A DNA stretch of 64,000 nt from Cytophagales bacterium (GCA_025359125.1 JANYHI010000063.1:124001-188000), one strand, 5' to 3'. Counted from the stretch's first letter, positions 1 through 9,025 are shown. Translations and numbers: made by a program. Notes: generated by a model from the letters alone, not told the origin.

Positions 1-141
1 GCAAATGATGATAGAAATGGGGCGTGGAGCAACCGGAAACAAAACTCTTTTTTTAAGAAAAGCTATTAAGAACAACGCAATGTAAATCAACTGCACGGCT
101 ATTGCCGAGAAAAAAACAATATCAAGAACAGACAAGTGCAT
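1..141 (-). CDS. N-terminal part of a membrane-anchored family 2 glycosyltransferase (runs off the window)
   Basis: Reading the minus strand from an ATG at 141-139 gives 47 open codons to the window edge. The translation has one strong hydrophobic segment (about residues 5-30, ending in KKR). It is followed by APRPISIIIC, which is the usual beginning of the GT-A fold in membrane-anchored GT2 enzymes (VSVIIC... pattern). The likely role is transfer of a sugar from a nucleotide sugar at the cytoplasmic membrane; the acceptor cannot be told from this fragment. A TATCTTTG element (minus strand, 172-165) lies just upstream. The gene is divergent from tgt. The assignment rests only on this short N-terminus, so confidence is moderate. 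Confidence 0.6.
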   Translation of the reverse strand, partial: MHLSVLDIVFFSAIAVQLIYIALFLIAFLKKRVLFPVAPRPISIIIC

Positions 142-164
142 TAACTTTAAAAATAAAAACGTGG

Positions 165-172
165 CAAAGATA
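165..172 (-). promoter_or_regulatory. TAnnTTTG-type -7 element upstream of the glycosyltransferase
   Basis: The minus strand reads TATCTTTG, matching the Bacteroidota -7 consensus TAnnTTTG, 23 bases before the ATG. No convincing TTTG -33 box is found at the expected 19-base spacing, so this is a suggestion only. Confidence 0.35.
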
Positions 173-346
173 CAGGCTTACTTTGTACTACATAATAGAA
201 CTCTAACTGCGGGCAAAATATTGCTCGGATGGCCGATGGAGAGCCTCAAGAAATGAGCAGCTAACTCAAAAATAAAAGAGCCTAGCTAGCTCAATAAAAT
301 GGAGCTGCTCCTAACATTCAAATGGCAATTCGTAATGGGTTATCCT

Positions 347-354
347 TACCTTTG
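347..354 (+). promoter_or_regulatory. TAnnTTTG-type -7 element of tgt
   Basis: TACCTTTG ends 8 bases before the tgt ATG. If it is used, the transcript would have a leader of only a few bases. There is no good -33 TTTG at 19-base spacing. Confidence 0.4.
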
Positions 355-362
355 TCGCCAAT

Positions 363-1493
363 ATGAATTTTAAGGTAAGTAAGAAAGATATTCATTCTAA
401 AGCGCGAAGTGGATTGATATCTACCGATCACGGGGACATTCCCACTCCTATTTTTATGCCCGTAGGCACAGCTGGTTCTGTGAAAGCGGTGCACCAGCGC
501 GAATTAAAAGAAGATATTGACGCTAAAATAATTTTAGGAAATACCTACCATCTTTATTTAAGACCAGGGCTAGAGTTAATTGAAAAAGCTGGAGGGCTGC
601 ATGGCTTTAACGGATGGGATCGGCCTCTTTTAACTGACAGTGGTGGCTACCAAGTATACTCGCTTGGCGCGAACAGAAAAATTAATGAAGAGGGCGTGAT
701 TTTTAAATCGCATATAGACGGATCTAAGCACACTTTTACTCCCGAAAGTGTAATGGACATTGAACGAACCATTGGTGCAGACATCATCATGGCGTTTGAT
801 GAATGTACTCCATATCCATGCGAATATGAGTATGCAAAAAAATCGATGGCACTTACGCATCGCTGGCTAAAGCGATGTATAGAAAGAGTAGATTCTTCCG
901 AACCAAAATACGGATACACTCAAACGCTCTTTCCTATTGTGCAGGGGAGCGTGTATAAAGATTTGCGCCAACAATCAGCAGAATTCATTGCCAATCAAAA
1001 TCAGCATGGAAATGCTATTGGAGGATTATCTGTAGGCGAACCACATGAGGTGATGTATGAGATGACAGATTTAGTCTGTGGCATCTTGCCAGCAGATAAA
1101 CCTCGCTACCTGATGGGCGTAGGCACACCAGAAAATATTTTAGAATGTATTGCCCTTGGCATTGATATGTTTGATTGTGTAATGCCCACTCGAAATGCCC
1201 GAAATGGAATGCTGTTTACAACACAAGGTATCATCAACATCAGAAATGAAAAGTGGAAAAATGATTTAAGTGCTATTGATTTAGAATTAGGTGGCTACGT
1301 AAGCACGTTTTACTCAAAAGCTTATTTGAGACATCTAATTATATCTAAAGAAATTTTAGGCGCACAAATTGCATCTATCCACAACCTTGCATTCTATTTA
1401 TGGCTAGTTAAGCAAGCCAGACAAAAAATTGAAGAAGGTATTTTTGCGGAATGGAAAAATAAAATGGTTAAAATTGTTTCTACCCGATTGTAA
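363..1493 (+). CDS. tgt: Queuine tRNA-ribosyltransferase
   Basis: This enzyme exchanges guanine-34 of tRNAs with GUN anticodons for a queuine precursor. The 376-residue length is normal for bacterial Tgt. Clear motifs are TDSGGYQVYS (catalytic Asp about 92), AFDECTPYP (about 145-152), the base-binding GNAIGGLSVGE (about 216-226), MGVGTP, and FDCVMPTRNARNG with the nucleophilic Asp about 271. The zinc site is odd. Where most bacterial enzymes have CxCxxC before YSxAYLRHL, this one reads ELGGYVST (about 308-315), so all three Cys are absent while the His of RHL remains. I recall this loss as common in Bacteroidota homologues. The ATG start was chosen because it directly follows the promoter-like element. 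The gene is separated from the following LptF/G gene by 84 bases. Confidence 0.95.
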   Translation: MNFKVSKKDIHSKARSGLISTDHGDIPTPIFMPVGTAGSVKAVHQRELKEDIDAKIILGNTYHLYLRPGLELIEKAGGLHGFNGWDRPLLTDSGGYQVYSLGANRKINEEGVIFKSHIDGSKHTFTPESVMDIERTIGADIIMAFDECTPYPCEYEYAKKSMALTHRWLKRCIERVDSSEPKYGYTQTLFPIVQGSVYKDLRQQSAEFIANQNQHGNAIGGLSVGEPHEVMYEMTDLVCGILPADKPRYLMGVGTPENILECIALGIDMFDCVMPTRNARNGMLFTTQGIINIRNEKWKNDLSAIDLELGGYVSTFYSKAYLRHLIISKEILGAQIASIHNLAFYLWLVKQARQKIEEGIFAEWKNKMVKIVSTRL

Positions 1494-1577
1494 ATTAGTC
1501 AACGGCCAACAGTTCATAGTCGGTAGCAATATTGACCATGTAAAGTGGACTATCAACTATTCATCATCGACTAAATT

Positions 1578-2675
1578 ATGAAGCTGCTCGATAAATACAT
1601 TTTAAAAATGATCCTATCCACTTTCTTTTTTGTGGTGCTGATGTTGGAGGCTATCATTTGTATTATAGATCTAACTGAGAAGATTGATAAGTTCGTTGCT
1701 TTCAAATTAAACAAGATGGTAATTCTGGGTTACTACATGGATTTCATTCCATGGATTGCAGGATTTCTTTCACCGATCACTATTTTTATTGCCGTTATTT
1801 ATGTTACCTCGCGCTTAGCATCCCATACCGAAATTGTGGCCATACTCGGTAGTGGCATTAGCTTTCGCAGATTTTTATATCCCTATTTTTTAGCTGCTAC
1901 TTTTATTGCTGTAATGAGTTTCTTGCTAAACGGCTGGGTGATTCCAAAATCCAATCACGATCGCCTTCGGTTTGAGATGCAGTATTTTCAAAATAAATAT
2001 TATTTCGAAAAAAGAAATGTACATATGCAAGTAGCACCTAATGTGTATTTGTTTATCCAATCGTATGATGTCAACTCCAACACAGGTTACCAGTTTTCAT
2101 TAGAACGCTTCGACAAAGATCGTTTAATAGAAAAGTTCTCTGCCGATAATATTCAATGGGACACCGTTAAAAATAAATGGACCTTGCGCATTTGGAAACG
2201 CAAAAAAGTAGACAGTATTTTTCAAATACAAAAAACCGGATCGATTCCATTGGTAGAACGAGGCGATAGCATGGACACTACATTAGTGATTACACCAAAA
2301 GATTTTGAGAACGATAACAAAATGTATGGTGGGATGACCATACCCGAGTTGAATGAAAAAATTGAGACCTTAAAGTTTCGTGGTTCCACTGGTGTGGAAG
2401 CATATGAAACGGAAAGGCACATTCGATATTCATCTCCATTTTATATTTATGTGCTAGTATTTATGGGCGCGATTGTATCTGCCAGAAAAAGTAGAGGTGG
2501 AACGGGCTTTCAAATTGCACTTGGATTTTTGATGGCGTTCGTATTTATTTTATTCTTTACTATTGCCAGCACCTTTGCCCAAACAGGAGCATTGTCTCCA
2601 TGGCTGGCAGCTTGGTCGCCCAACATTGTTTTTGGTATTATTACTTTGCTCATGTATAAATTCGTTCCGCGTTGA
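1578..2675 (+). CDS. LptF/LptG family permease (YjgP/YjgQ)
   Basis: This is an inner-membrane permease subunit of the Lpt system, which extracts lipopolysaccharide from the inner membrane and passes it to the periplasmic bridge. The 365 residues show the family layout: an N-terminal MKLLDKYI..., three membrane segments in the first 120 residues, the conserved region ASHTEIVAILGSGISFRRFLYP split around residues 81-102, a periplasmic beta-rich domain (about 125-275), and three C-terminal membrane segments (about 285-365). LptF and LptG cannot be told apart safely. It is translationally coupled to the next transporter, whose TTG start overlaps the TGA stop. Confidence 0.9.
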   Translation: MKLLDKYILKMILSTFFFVVLMLEAIICIIDLTEKIDKFVAFKLNKMVILGYYMDFIPWIAGFLSPITIFIAVIYVTSRLASHTEIVAILGSGISFRRFLYPYFLAATFIAVMSFLLNGWVIPKSNHDRLRFEMQYFQNKYYFEKRNVHMQVAPNVYLFIQSYDVNSNTGYQFSLERFDKDRLIEKFSADNIQWDTVKNKWTLRIWKRKKVDSIFQIQKTGSIPLVERGDSMDTTLVITPKDFENDNKMYGGMTIPELNEKIETLKFRGSTGVEAYETERHIRYSSPFYIYVLVFMGAIVSARKSRGGTGFQIALGFLMAFVFILFFTIASTFAQTGALSPWLAAWSPNIVFGIITLLMYKFVPR

Positions 2676-3577
2676 TAGCCACTACCAAAGATTATTTAAA
2701 ACTCCACTTCATTGTTTTTTTGTTTGGCTTCACCGCTATTCTAGGAAAACTTGTTTCTATTCCATCTGTTGAAATGGTTTTTTATAGAACGATCGTAGCC
2801 GCAACAGGCATGGCCATTTTAATTTATTTGGTGAAAGGATCTTTTGTAGCTTCTAAATCTGATCTCATTAAAATTTTATTGACAGGCGTCATCGTGGCCA
2901 TTCACTGGCTTACTTTTTTTGGATCGGGCCGAGTTTCCAATCCATCAACTAGTTTAGTTGGATTTGCAACGTGTTCTTTTTGGGCAGCCTTTATCGAACC
3001 CATCGCCAAGAGAAAAAAAATTCAGACGTTAGAAGTAGTGCTGGGATTGATTGTATTGATTGGCCTGATCATCATATTCTCTTTTAACTTTCAATATGCT
3101 CTTGGATTATTTCTAGGAATAATCTCCGGACTCACCGCGGCAATCTTTAGCGTTATCAATTCCAACATTGCAAATAGAGTAAGTGCTTACACGATTACGC
3201 TTTACGAAATGATTGGCGCTTGCATTACCGTATTATTCTTTTTTCCTGTTTACAAAATTCTATTTGCCGAAAATCATGCGCTGCAATTAATACCGGCAAC
3301 AATGGATTGGGTGTACATCGGCACTATGGCCATTGCCTGTTCTGTTTATGCTTATTCGGTAATGATTGATCTCAGCAAAAAACTCTCTGTATTTTTTATT
3401 CAGCTCGCGCTGAACTTAGAACCCGTGTATGGAATTGTAATTGCTCTACTTGTATTTGGCCAGCAAGAGGTAATGGGCTGGAATTTTTATGTAGGCACTG
3501 CGATTATTTTGAGTGCAGTTGGATTATATCCTCTAATCAAAAGTTGGCCAGAGAAGAAGCGATTCAAAACTAAATAA
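2672..3577 (+). CDS. EamA/DMT family transporter
   Basis: A predicted drug/metabolite-type transporter of 301 residues with about ten hydrophobic segments in two halves (EamA repeats, about 10-140 and 150-290). The family exports or imports small metabolites; the substrate is unknown. It begins with TTG at 2672, overlapping the lptF/G stop (TTGA), a common coupling geometry, and no in-frame ATG is better placed. The last 34 bases before the stop region are duplicated in the downstream spacer (see the repeat entries at 3536 and 3631). Confidence 0.85.
   Translation: MIATTKDYLKLHFIVFLFGFTAILGKLVSIPSVEMVFYRTIVAATGMAILIYLVKGSFVASKSDLIKILLTGVIVAIHWLTFFGSGRVSNPSTSLVGFATCSFWAAFIEPIAKRKKIQTLEVVLGLIVLIGLIIIFSFNFQYALGLFLGIISGLTAAIFSVINSNIANRVSAYTITLYEMIGACITVLFFFPVYKILFAENHALQLIPATMDWVYIGTMAIACSVYAYSVMIDLSKKLSVFFIQLALNLEPVYGIVIALLVFGQQEVMGWNFYVGTAIILSAVGLYPLIKSWPEKKRFKTK
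3536..3569 (+). repeat. 34-bp direct repeat, copy 1 (3' end of the EamA gene)
   Basis: The segment from ATCAAAAGTTGGCC to GATTCAAAA is the coding end of the transporter. It recurs 95 bases downstream with one C-to-T change, which suggests a recent local duplication. Confidence 0.85.
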
Positions 3578-3630
3578 GACTGCATTTTAGAACTTCTGTA
3601 TTAAGTCTTTAATTTCCGATAGATCAGCCT

Positions 3631-3664
3631 ATCAAAAGTTGGCCAGAGAAGAAGTGATTCAAAA
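3631..3664 (+). repeat. 34-bp direct repeat, copy 2 (non-coding)
   Basis: This is the second copy of the end of the EamA gene, lying between that gene and the convergent ferredoxin gene. One mismatch separates the copies. Confidence 0.85.
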
Positions 3665-3676
3665 TTCAAAATTGGA

Positions 3677-3994
3677 TTACGGTGCTAGCCTCAATACCAT
3701 TCCATCAATTTCTTCAGTAATTCTAATCTGGCAACCAAGTCTACTGTTATCCCTTACGTGAAAAGCTTGATCTAACATAGCAAGTTCAGAATCATTTTGC
3801 TCGGGCAATTGCGTATCTGATTCTAAGTACACTTGGCACGAAGCACATAATGCCATGCCACCACACGTTCCTTCCACGGGCAACTCATAAGATTTACAAA
3901 TCTCCATGATGTTCATGTTCATATCGGTGGGCGCATCCAACAAATGCTCTTTGCCTTCGCGATCGATGATGGTGACTTGAATGGTGTCTTTCAT
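3677..3994 (-). CDS. 2Fe-2S ferredoxin (adrenodoxin type)
   Basis: A small soluble electron carrier of 105 residues. The cluster ligands are visible as CGGMALCASC (about residues 44-53, the Cx5Cx2C spacing) plus a fourth Cys in LGCQI near residue 88, the adrenodoxin/ISC-ferredoxin pattern. It lies 3 bases downstream of a flavoprotein reductase on the same strand, so the two probably form an NAD(P)H-reductase-ferredoxin chain. The final electron acceptor is not indicated by the neighbourhood. Confidence 0.9.
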   Translation of the reverse strand: MKDTIQVTIIDREGKEHLLDAPTDMNMNIMEICKSYELPVEGTCGGMALCASCQVYLESDTQLPEQNDSELAMLDQAFHVRDNSRLGCQIRITEEIDGMVLRLAP

Positions 3995-3997
3995 TTG

Positions 3998-5008
3998 CTA
4001 AAACCCATTTACTCCATTCACAGTAGTATACTTCAATACGTTTTTTTTGTTAGGGTAAATTCGCGCGAAAGCGGATTGAACCGCCAACGTACCCTCATGG
4101 AAGCCACACAAAATTAACTTCAATTTTCCTGGATAGGTATTAATATCTCCTATGGCATAAATGCCTTTTCTATTGGTAGAATAATCAAACGTATCAACCT
4201 TTACAGCATTTTTCTCTATCTCCAATCCCCAATTAGCAATCGGCCCCAAACTTGGCGTTAACCCAAACAACGGAACAAAATGATCGGTGGGTTTTTCAAT
4301 ATTCCCTAGCGTTGCATGATTAATTGTAACAGATTCGAGTTTTCCGTTTCCTGAAATGCCTGTTACTTCTGCATCGGTAATCAAATTAATTTTTCCCGCA
4401 GCAGCCATGTCCATCACTTTCTGTACAGAATCTAAATGCCCACGAAAAGAAGTTCTACGATGTACCAATGAAAGCTCACTCGCAATATTTTTCTCCACTA
4501 AATAAATCGACCAATCTAAAGCAGAATCTCCTCCACCCGAAACCACTATACGTTTGCCTTTGTAAAACTCGGGGTCGCGAATAATGTACTCAACCCCTTT
4601 GTCCTCGTACTGTTCTAAATTAGAAATAGGTGGCTTTCTTGGTTCAAACACTCCAAGCCCTCCGGCAATCATTACAATAGATGCTTTATGTTTAGTGCCT
4701 TTGATGGTTGTTACAATTAATTTTCCGTCTTCTGTTTCTTCCAAATCAGTAGCCGACTCGCCCAGCGTAAAACTAGGTTTAAAAACTTTGCACTGCTCCA
4801 TCAATTTATCTACCAGCTCTCCTGCATTCACGGTTGGATAACCAGGAATATCATAGATAGGCTTTTTAGGATATATTTCTATCAATTGGCCTCCTGGCTG
4901 AGGCAATGAATCAATCAGATGGCATCGCAATTTTAATAACCCTGCCTCAAACACAGTAAAAAGCCCTACTGGGCCTGCCCCAATAATAATAATGTCTGTT
5001 TCAATCAT
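3998..5008 (-). CDS. Thioredoxin-reductase-like ferredoxin-NAD(P)+ reductase
   Basis: A flavoprotein of 336 residues with an N-terminal FAD-binding GAGPVGLFTVFEAG (about 11-24), a central NAD(P)-binding VVSGGGDSALDW, and a C-terminal FAD motif YAIGDINTYPGK. It lacks the CxxC redox pair of true thioredoxin reductases, which fits the thioredoxin-reductase-like ferredoxin-NADP reductases of Firmicutes and Bacteroidota. The ferredoxin gene immediately downstream supports this. Its physiological role is not further specified. Confidence 0.88.
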   Translation of the reverse strand: MIETDIIIIGAGPVGLFTVFEAGLLKLRCHLIDSLPQPGGQLIEIYPKKPIYDIPGYPTVNAGELVDKLMEQCKVFKPSFTLGESATDLEETEDGKLIVTTIKGTKHKASIVMIAGGLGVFEPRKPPISNLEQYEDKGVEYIIRDPEFYKGKRIVVSGGGDSALDWSIYLVEKNIASELSLVHRRTSFRGHLDSVQKVMDMAAAGKINLITDAEVTGISGNGKLESVTINHATLGNIEKPTDHFVPLFGLTPSLGPIANWGLEIEKNAVKVDTFDYSTNRKGIYAIGDINTYPGKLKLILCGFHEGTLAVQSAFARIYPNKKNVLKYTTVNGVNGF

Positions 5009-5072
5009 AGCTAAAAATGGTCGGCAAAAATAGGAAATTATAATCCATAGTACATCAGCAAAAAAATCAGTT

Positions 5073-5178
5073 TGGGCGGCCGTTCGGGCTTTCGCTACTC
5101 GCCCTCCTACCCGCCATCCACTTCGGGCTCAAAACCACGCGAAGCGCGTGGCTCAATCCCGGGCCGAAGCTCCGCACA
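5073..5178 (+). repeat. GC-rich intergenic element, copy A
   Basis: This is a conspicuously GC-rich block in an AT-rich spacer. It carries, in order, GCGGCCGTTCGGGCTTTCGC, CACTTCGGGCT and ATCCCGGGCCG, plus a perfect 7-bp palindrome CCACGCG-aag-CGCGTGG (5135-5151). The same ordered words occur at 20819-20906, so it belongs to a dispersed repeat family. It contains no open reading frame that I would support. Confidence 0.65.
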
Positions 5179-5250
5179 AATTCATCTGGCAAACCAAAAA
5201 ATGCAAACGACCGTCCATTTAGTTTTTCTCTACTATTAAACTAATAAACC

Positions 5251-5258
5251 TAACTTTG
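5251..5258 (+). promoter_or_regulatory. TAnnTTTG-type -7 element of the purF-like gene
   Basis: TAACTTTG lies 14 bases before the ATG and matches the phylum's -7 consensus. No matching -33 TTTG is found at 19 bases. Confidence 0.4.
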
Positions 5259-5272
5259 TGTTTTGAAATTCT

Positions 5273-7156
5273 ATGAGCGATAACATCCTCCACGAGTGCG
5301 GCATAGCCCTCATCCGATTGCGAAAGCCCCTATCTTATTACATTGAAAAATATGGCTCTACCTATGCCATGAATAAGATGTACATTTTGATGGAAAAGCA
5401 GCACAATCGTGGGCAAGATGGCGCAGGTATCGCCAACATTAAAATAGATCAAAAGCCTGGGTTCCGTTTCTTCAGTAGGTATCGCTCAATAAAACCTCAG
5501 CCCGTAGCTCATCTCTTCAAGAAAATTGGAAAAAAATATAAAAAAGCTCAAAAGGACGGTAAAGAAAAATTTAAGAATGAAGATTGGCTAAAAGAAAATC
5601 TAGCTTTCTCTGGCGAGCTGTGGCTTGGTCATCTTCGCTATGGTACGCACGGAATCAACAGCATCGAAAATGTCCATCCATTTTTAAGACAAAATAACTG
5701 GCGCAGCCGTAACCTAGTAATGGCCGGTAACTTCAACATGACCAATGTAGAAGAGCTGTTCAATGTGTTAGTTGATTTAGGACAGCACCCAAAAGACAAA
5801 GTGGATACGGTGACGGTGATGGAAAAAATCGGCCACTTTTTAGATGAAGAAGTACAAGGTCTGTTTCAAAAATATAAAGATCAGTTTACCAACAAAGAAG
5901 TTTCAGATATCATTGAAACTGAATTGAATTTACAAAATGTGTTAAGGCGTGCTTGCAAAGATTTTGATGGCGGCTACACCATGGCCGGCATGACAGGCTC
6001 TGGTTCTGCTTTTGTGGTAAGAGACCCTTCCGGAATTCGCCCTGCGTATTTTTATGCTGACGATGAAATTGTGGTGGTTGCTTCCGAAAAGCCGGCCATC
6101 AAAACGGCATTCAATATTAATTACGAACAAATTCAAGAAGTAAAACCTGGACACGCGTTGGTTATCAATAAAGATGGGGCGTATGCGCAACATCAAGTGA
6201 TTGCGCCCCTCGAAAAAACATCTTGCAGCTTTGAGCGTATTTATTTTTCAAGAGGCACCGATCCGGAAATTTATCAAGAGCGCAAGCAACTAGGTCGATT
6301 GCTCGTTCCGCAAATTTTAAAGTCCATCAACTTCGATTTAAAAAATACCATCTTCTCTTATATTCCTAACACAGCCGAAACTGCTTTTTTGGGAATGATG
6401 GCAGGCATAGAAGATTACCTGATCAGTAAACAAAAAGATTTTATTTTAGATGGTAAGCCAACCGTAGATTCGCTGGAAGATATTTTATCATTTCGGCCAC
6501 GAATTGAAAAGATAGTAATCAAAGATGTGAAGCTCAGAACGTTTATTACTGATGACAATCACCGCGATGAATTGGTGGCTCACGTTTACGATACAACTTA
6601 CGAGGTAGTAAATAAAGGAAAAGACACACTTGTGGTTATTGATGATTCTATTGTGCGGGGCACCACGTTAGAGAAAAGTATTTTAAAAATGCTAGATCGT
6701 TTAGGGCCAAAAAAGATTGTGGTTGTTTCTTCAGCTCCTCAAATTCGTTTCCCCGATTGTTATGGAATTGATATGAGTAAGATGGGAGATTTCGTTGCCT
6801 TTCGCGCCATGATTAAACTACTAAAAGACCAAGGCAAAGATTATCTGTTAGGAGAAGTTTACGAACAATGCCAACAAGCAAAACTGGAAGACAATCCAAT
6901 CAATTATGTAAAGAGGTTATATAAAGAATTTACTCCGGAAGAAATTTCCGCAAAGATCACAGACATCGTTCGGCCAGAAGGAATGAAAGCCGAATTAGAA
7001 GTAGTTTATCAAACTATTGAAAATTTACACAAGGCCATTCCAAATCATTCTGGAGATTGGTACTTCACCGGAAATTTCCCCACGCCAGGAGGAATGAAAG
7101 TGGCCAATAAATCGTACTTGAATTATATGGATGGAAAGCTGGTGAGAGCTTATTGA
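5273..7156 (+). CDS. purF: Amidophosphoribosyltransferase (long PurF-type)
   Basis: This enzyme forms 5-phosphoribosylamine from PRPP and glutamine, the first step of purine synthesis. The N-terminal Ntn glutaminase domain starts with HECGIAL (nucleophile Cys9 after a short leader, instead of the usual near-terminal Cys). It continues with HNRGQDGAGIA (about 44-54) and HLRYGTHG (about 122-129). The C-terminal phosphoribosyltransferase domain has the PRPP loop VVIDDSIVRGTT (about 459-470). At 627 residues it is well over 100 longer than ordinary PurF. The extra material includes a Lys-rich insert about 85-105 and a C-terminal tail. It is a distinct long subgroup, and some divergence in role from the standard PurF is possible. 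Confidence 0.85.
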   Translation: MSDNILHECGIALIRLRKPLSYYIEKYGSTYAMNKMYILMEKQHNRGQDGAGIANIKIDQKPGFRFFSRYRSIKPQPVAHLFKKIGKKYKKAQKDGKEKFKNEDWLKENLAFSGELWLGHLRYGTHGINSIENVHPFLRQNNWRSRNLVMAGNFNMTNVEELFNVLVDLGQHPKDKVDTVTVMEKIGHFLDEEVQGLFQKYKDQFTNKEVSDIIETELNLQNVLRRACKDFDGGYTMAGMTGSGSAFVVRDPSGIRPAYFYADDEIVVVASEKPAIKTAFNINYEQIQEVKPGHALVINKDGAYAQHQVIAPLEKTSCSFERIYFSRGTDPEIYQERKQLGRLLVPQILKSINFDLKNTIFSYIPNTAETAFLGMMAGIEDYLISKQKDFILDGKPTVDSLEDILSFRPRIEKIVIKDVKLRTFITDDNHRDELVAHVYDTTYEVVNKGKDTLVVIDDSIVRGTTLEKSILKMLDRLGPKKIVVVSSAPQIRFPDCYGIDMSKMGDFVAFRAMIKLLKDQGKDYLLGEVYEQCQQAKLEDNPINYVKRLYKEFTPEEISAKITDIVRPEGMKAELEVVYQTIENLHKAIPNHSGDWYFTGNFPTPGGMKVANKSYLNYMDGKLVRAY

Positions 7157-7173
7157 AGTTGTTATTAGTTAAC

Positions 7174-7214
7174 CGAATAACAAGTAACGAATAACAAGTA
7201 ACGAACAACAAACA
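7174..7214. repeat. 14-bp tandem repeat, about 3 units
   Basis: Units of CGAATAACAAGTAA occur twice exactly and once in degenerate form between the convergent purF-like and phoH genes. It is a simple local repeat without known function. Confidence 0.7.
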
Positions 7215-7218
7215 ACCA

Positions 7219-8160
7219 TTAACTATTCTGCCCATACGCTTCAATAATATCGCGCACTAATTTATGGCGCACTACATCCTTTGCACTCAACTCCACAATA
7301 CCGATTCCCTTTATTTTATCTAATATTCTCACCGCCTCTTTCAAGCCCGAGCTTTGATTGCGAGGTAAATCAATTTGAGAACCATCGCCTGTTACAATCA
7401 TTTTTGATTCTGGCCCCATGCGTGTTAAAAACATTTTCATTTGCATGGGCGTAGTGTTCTGCGCTTCGTCCAATAAAATAAAAGCATTGTTCAATGTGCG
7501 CCCTCGCATATACGCCAGCGGGGCAATCTCAATAATCTCACGTTCCATGTAATACTTCAACTTCTCGAACGGAATCATATCGTTGAGCGAATCGTAAATG
7601 GGGCGTAAGTACGGATCAATTTTTTCCTTTAAATCGCCTGGCAAAAACCCGAGATTCTCGCCTGCTTCTACCGCAGGCCGGGTGATAATTATTTTCTTAA
7701 CTATTTTATTCTTCAATGCCCGCACTGCCAACGCCACCGAGATATAAGTCTTTCCTGTGCCCGCAGGGCCTAACACGAAAACTAAATCATTATCGCGTAC
7801 AGATTGAACCAGTTTTTGTTGATTAACCGATTTGGGTTTTATGGGTGTTCCTTTCGTACCATACAATATGATACCATCTACCGAATCATCATGAACACCA
7901 TCTTGTCTTTCTTGAGAGAGATATCCACGCACATTCTCTTCGGTAATTTTTCCGTATTGATGAAAATGATCTTGTAGCGAATTTAAAATATCGGTGATTT
8001 GCAAAATATCAGGAGTCTCTCCCTTCACTAAAATCTCGTTGCCACGTGAGATGATGCGACTTTTTGGGAATGCTTGAGCAAGCTCATTGATGTTCTTATT
8101 TTCTATTCCTAGAAAATCTATAAGCGGAATGCTATCGAGTGTGATGATTTTTTCTATCAA
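7219..8160 (-). CDS. phoH: PhoH family ATPase
   Basis: A cytoplasmic P-loop ATPase of the PhoH/YbeZ type, a family linked to RNA metabolism (often paired with the RNase YbeY). The 313 residues carry an N-terminal KH-like region, the Walker A motif LGPAGTGKTY (about 134-143) and the Walker B FILLDEAQNTTP (about 228-239). The start codon is TTG at 8160. A stop lies three codons upstream and there is no earlier ATG, so TTG is the best choice. It is convergent with the purF-like gene and divergent from the SAM-enzyme gene. Confidence 0.9.
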   Translation of the reverse strand: MIEKIITLDSIPLIDFLGIENKNINELAQAFPKSRIISRGNEILVKGETPDILQITDILNSLQDHFHQYGKITEENVRGYLSQERQDGVHDDSVDGIILYGTKGTPIKPKSVNQQKLVQSVRDNDLVFVLGPAGTGKTYISVALAVRALKNKIVKKIIITRPAVEAGENLGFLPGDLKEKIDPYLRPIYDSLNDMIPFEKLKYYMEREIIEIAPLAYMRGRTLNNAFILLDEAQNTTPMQMKMFLTRMGPESKMIVTGDGSQIDLPRNQSSGLKEAVRILDKIKGIGIVELSAKDVVRHKLVRDIIEAYGQNS

Positions 8161-8251
8161 ATGAATTTATGGTTGAAATGAAGTAATTTTAACACTGTAA
8201 ATTTATTAAATCCTGCTTTGTACAACGCAGGTCTTTATAGAAAGTTCAAAA

Positions 8252-9025
8252 ATGGCAATAGTTACTCTTCTTACAGATAGCGGTGATAGCGACCATTATG
8301 CAGCATCTATAAAGGCAAAGATTTTAAGCGTAAACCCAGGCCTCACCTTAGTAGATATTAGCCACCGCATTGCAGCATGCGACATAGCGCATGGAGCGTT
8401 TGTTTTGAAATCCGTTTTTAGAGATTTTCCGCAAGGCACTGTTCACTTAGTTGGCGTGGATGCCGCTGGAGCAAAAGAAGATTCGTTCATAGCGCTGCAA
8501 CTGGAAGATCATTTTTTTGTGGGAGTAGATAACGGGATGTTGGGGTTGATAAGCGAAAAAAGTCATCAGCAAGTGGTGCAGCTTAATTCAGCCAATCCAA
8601 TCCGAACAACCTTTCCGGAGAAAGATATTTTTGCGCCTGCAGCGGCTAAACTGGCAAGTGGTGTGGCCATCACAACATTGGGTAAGCCTTTGCCATCGTT
8701 TAAAAAAATGACAGATCGGTTTGTAAAAGCTAACAAGCGAATTATTGCAGGCAACGTAATTCGGGTAGATGGCTACGGTAACTTGATTACAAATATTCCG
8801 AAAGATGCTTTTGAAATCTTGAGTGCCGGAAAAACTTATACCATTCAATTTGGTGGCGAAAAATTTAGGAGAATTCATAAAAATTATTTTGAAGCAGAGC
8901 CGGGCGATTGTGCGTTGATTTTTAATAGCCTCGGCCTTTTAGAAATTGGAATGTATAAAGGCAACGCAAGTGAGCTTTTGGGTTTAAAGTATGATAGCCC
9001 TGTGAATATTACATTTGAAGAATGA
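8252..9025 (+). CDS. SAM hydroxide adenosyltransferase family protein (DUF62)
   Basis: A 257-residue protein of the family related to fluorinase/chlorinase, whose common member hydrolyses S-adenosylmethionine to adenosine and methionine. Recognisable family features are LLTDSGDSDHYAASIKA (about 6-22), VDISHRIAACDIAHGAF, FVGVDNGMLGLI and the C-terminal DGYGNLITNIP. The usual Asp-Arg-His catalytic set looks incomplete. The region normally VDPGVGTxR reads VDAAGAKED, and TFHGRDxFAP reads TFPEKDIFAP. I believe this variant is frequent in Bacteroidota. The fold is secure; the activity is not. Confidence 0.8.
   Translation: MAIVTLLTDSGDSDHYAASIKAKILSVNPGLTLVDISHRIAACDIAHGAFVLKSVFRDFPQGTVHLVGVDAAGAKEDSFIALQLEDHFFVGVDNGMLGLISEKSHQQVVQLNSANPIRTTFPEKDIFAPAAAKLASGVAITTLGKPLPSFKKMTDRFVKANKRIIAGNVIRVDGYGNLITNIPKDAFEILSAGKTYTIQFGGEKFRRIHKNYFEAEPGDCALIFNSLGLLEIGMYKGNASELLGLKYDSPVNITFEE

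Noticed and set aside
5009-5272. A purine riboswitch ahead of the purF-like gene
   Set aside because: The GC-rich spacer has a palindrome but none of the conserved purine-aptamer loop sequences, and a similar element occurs in the aromatic operon, unrelated to purines.
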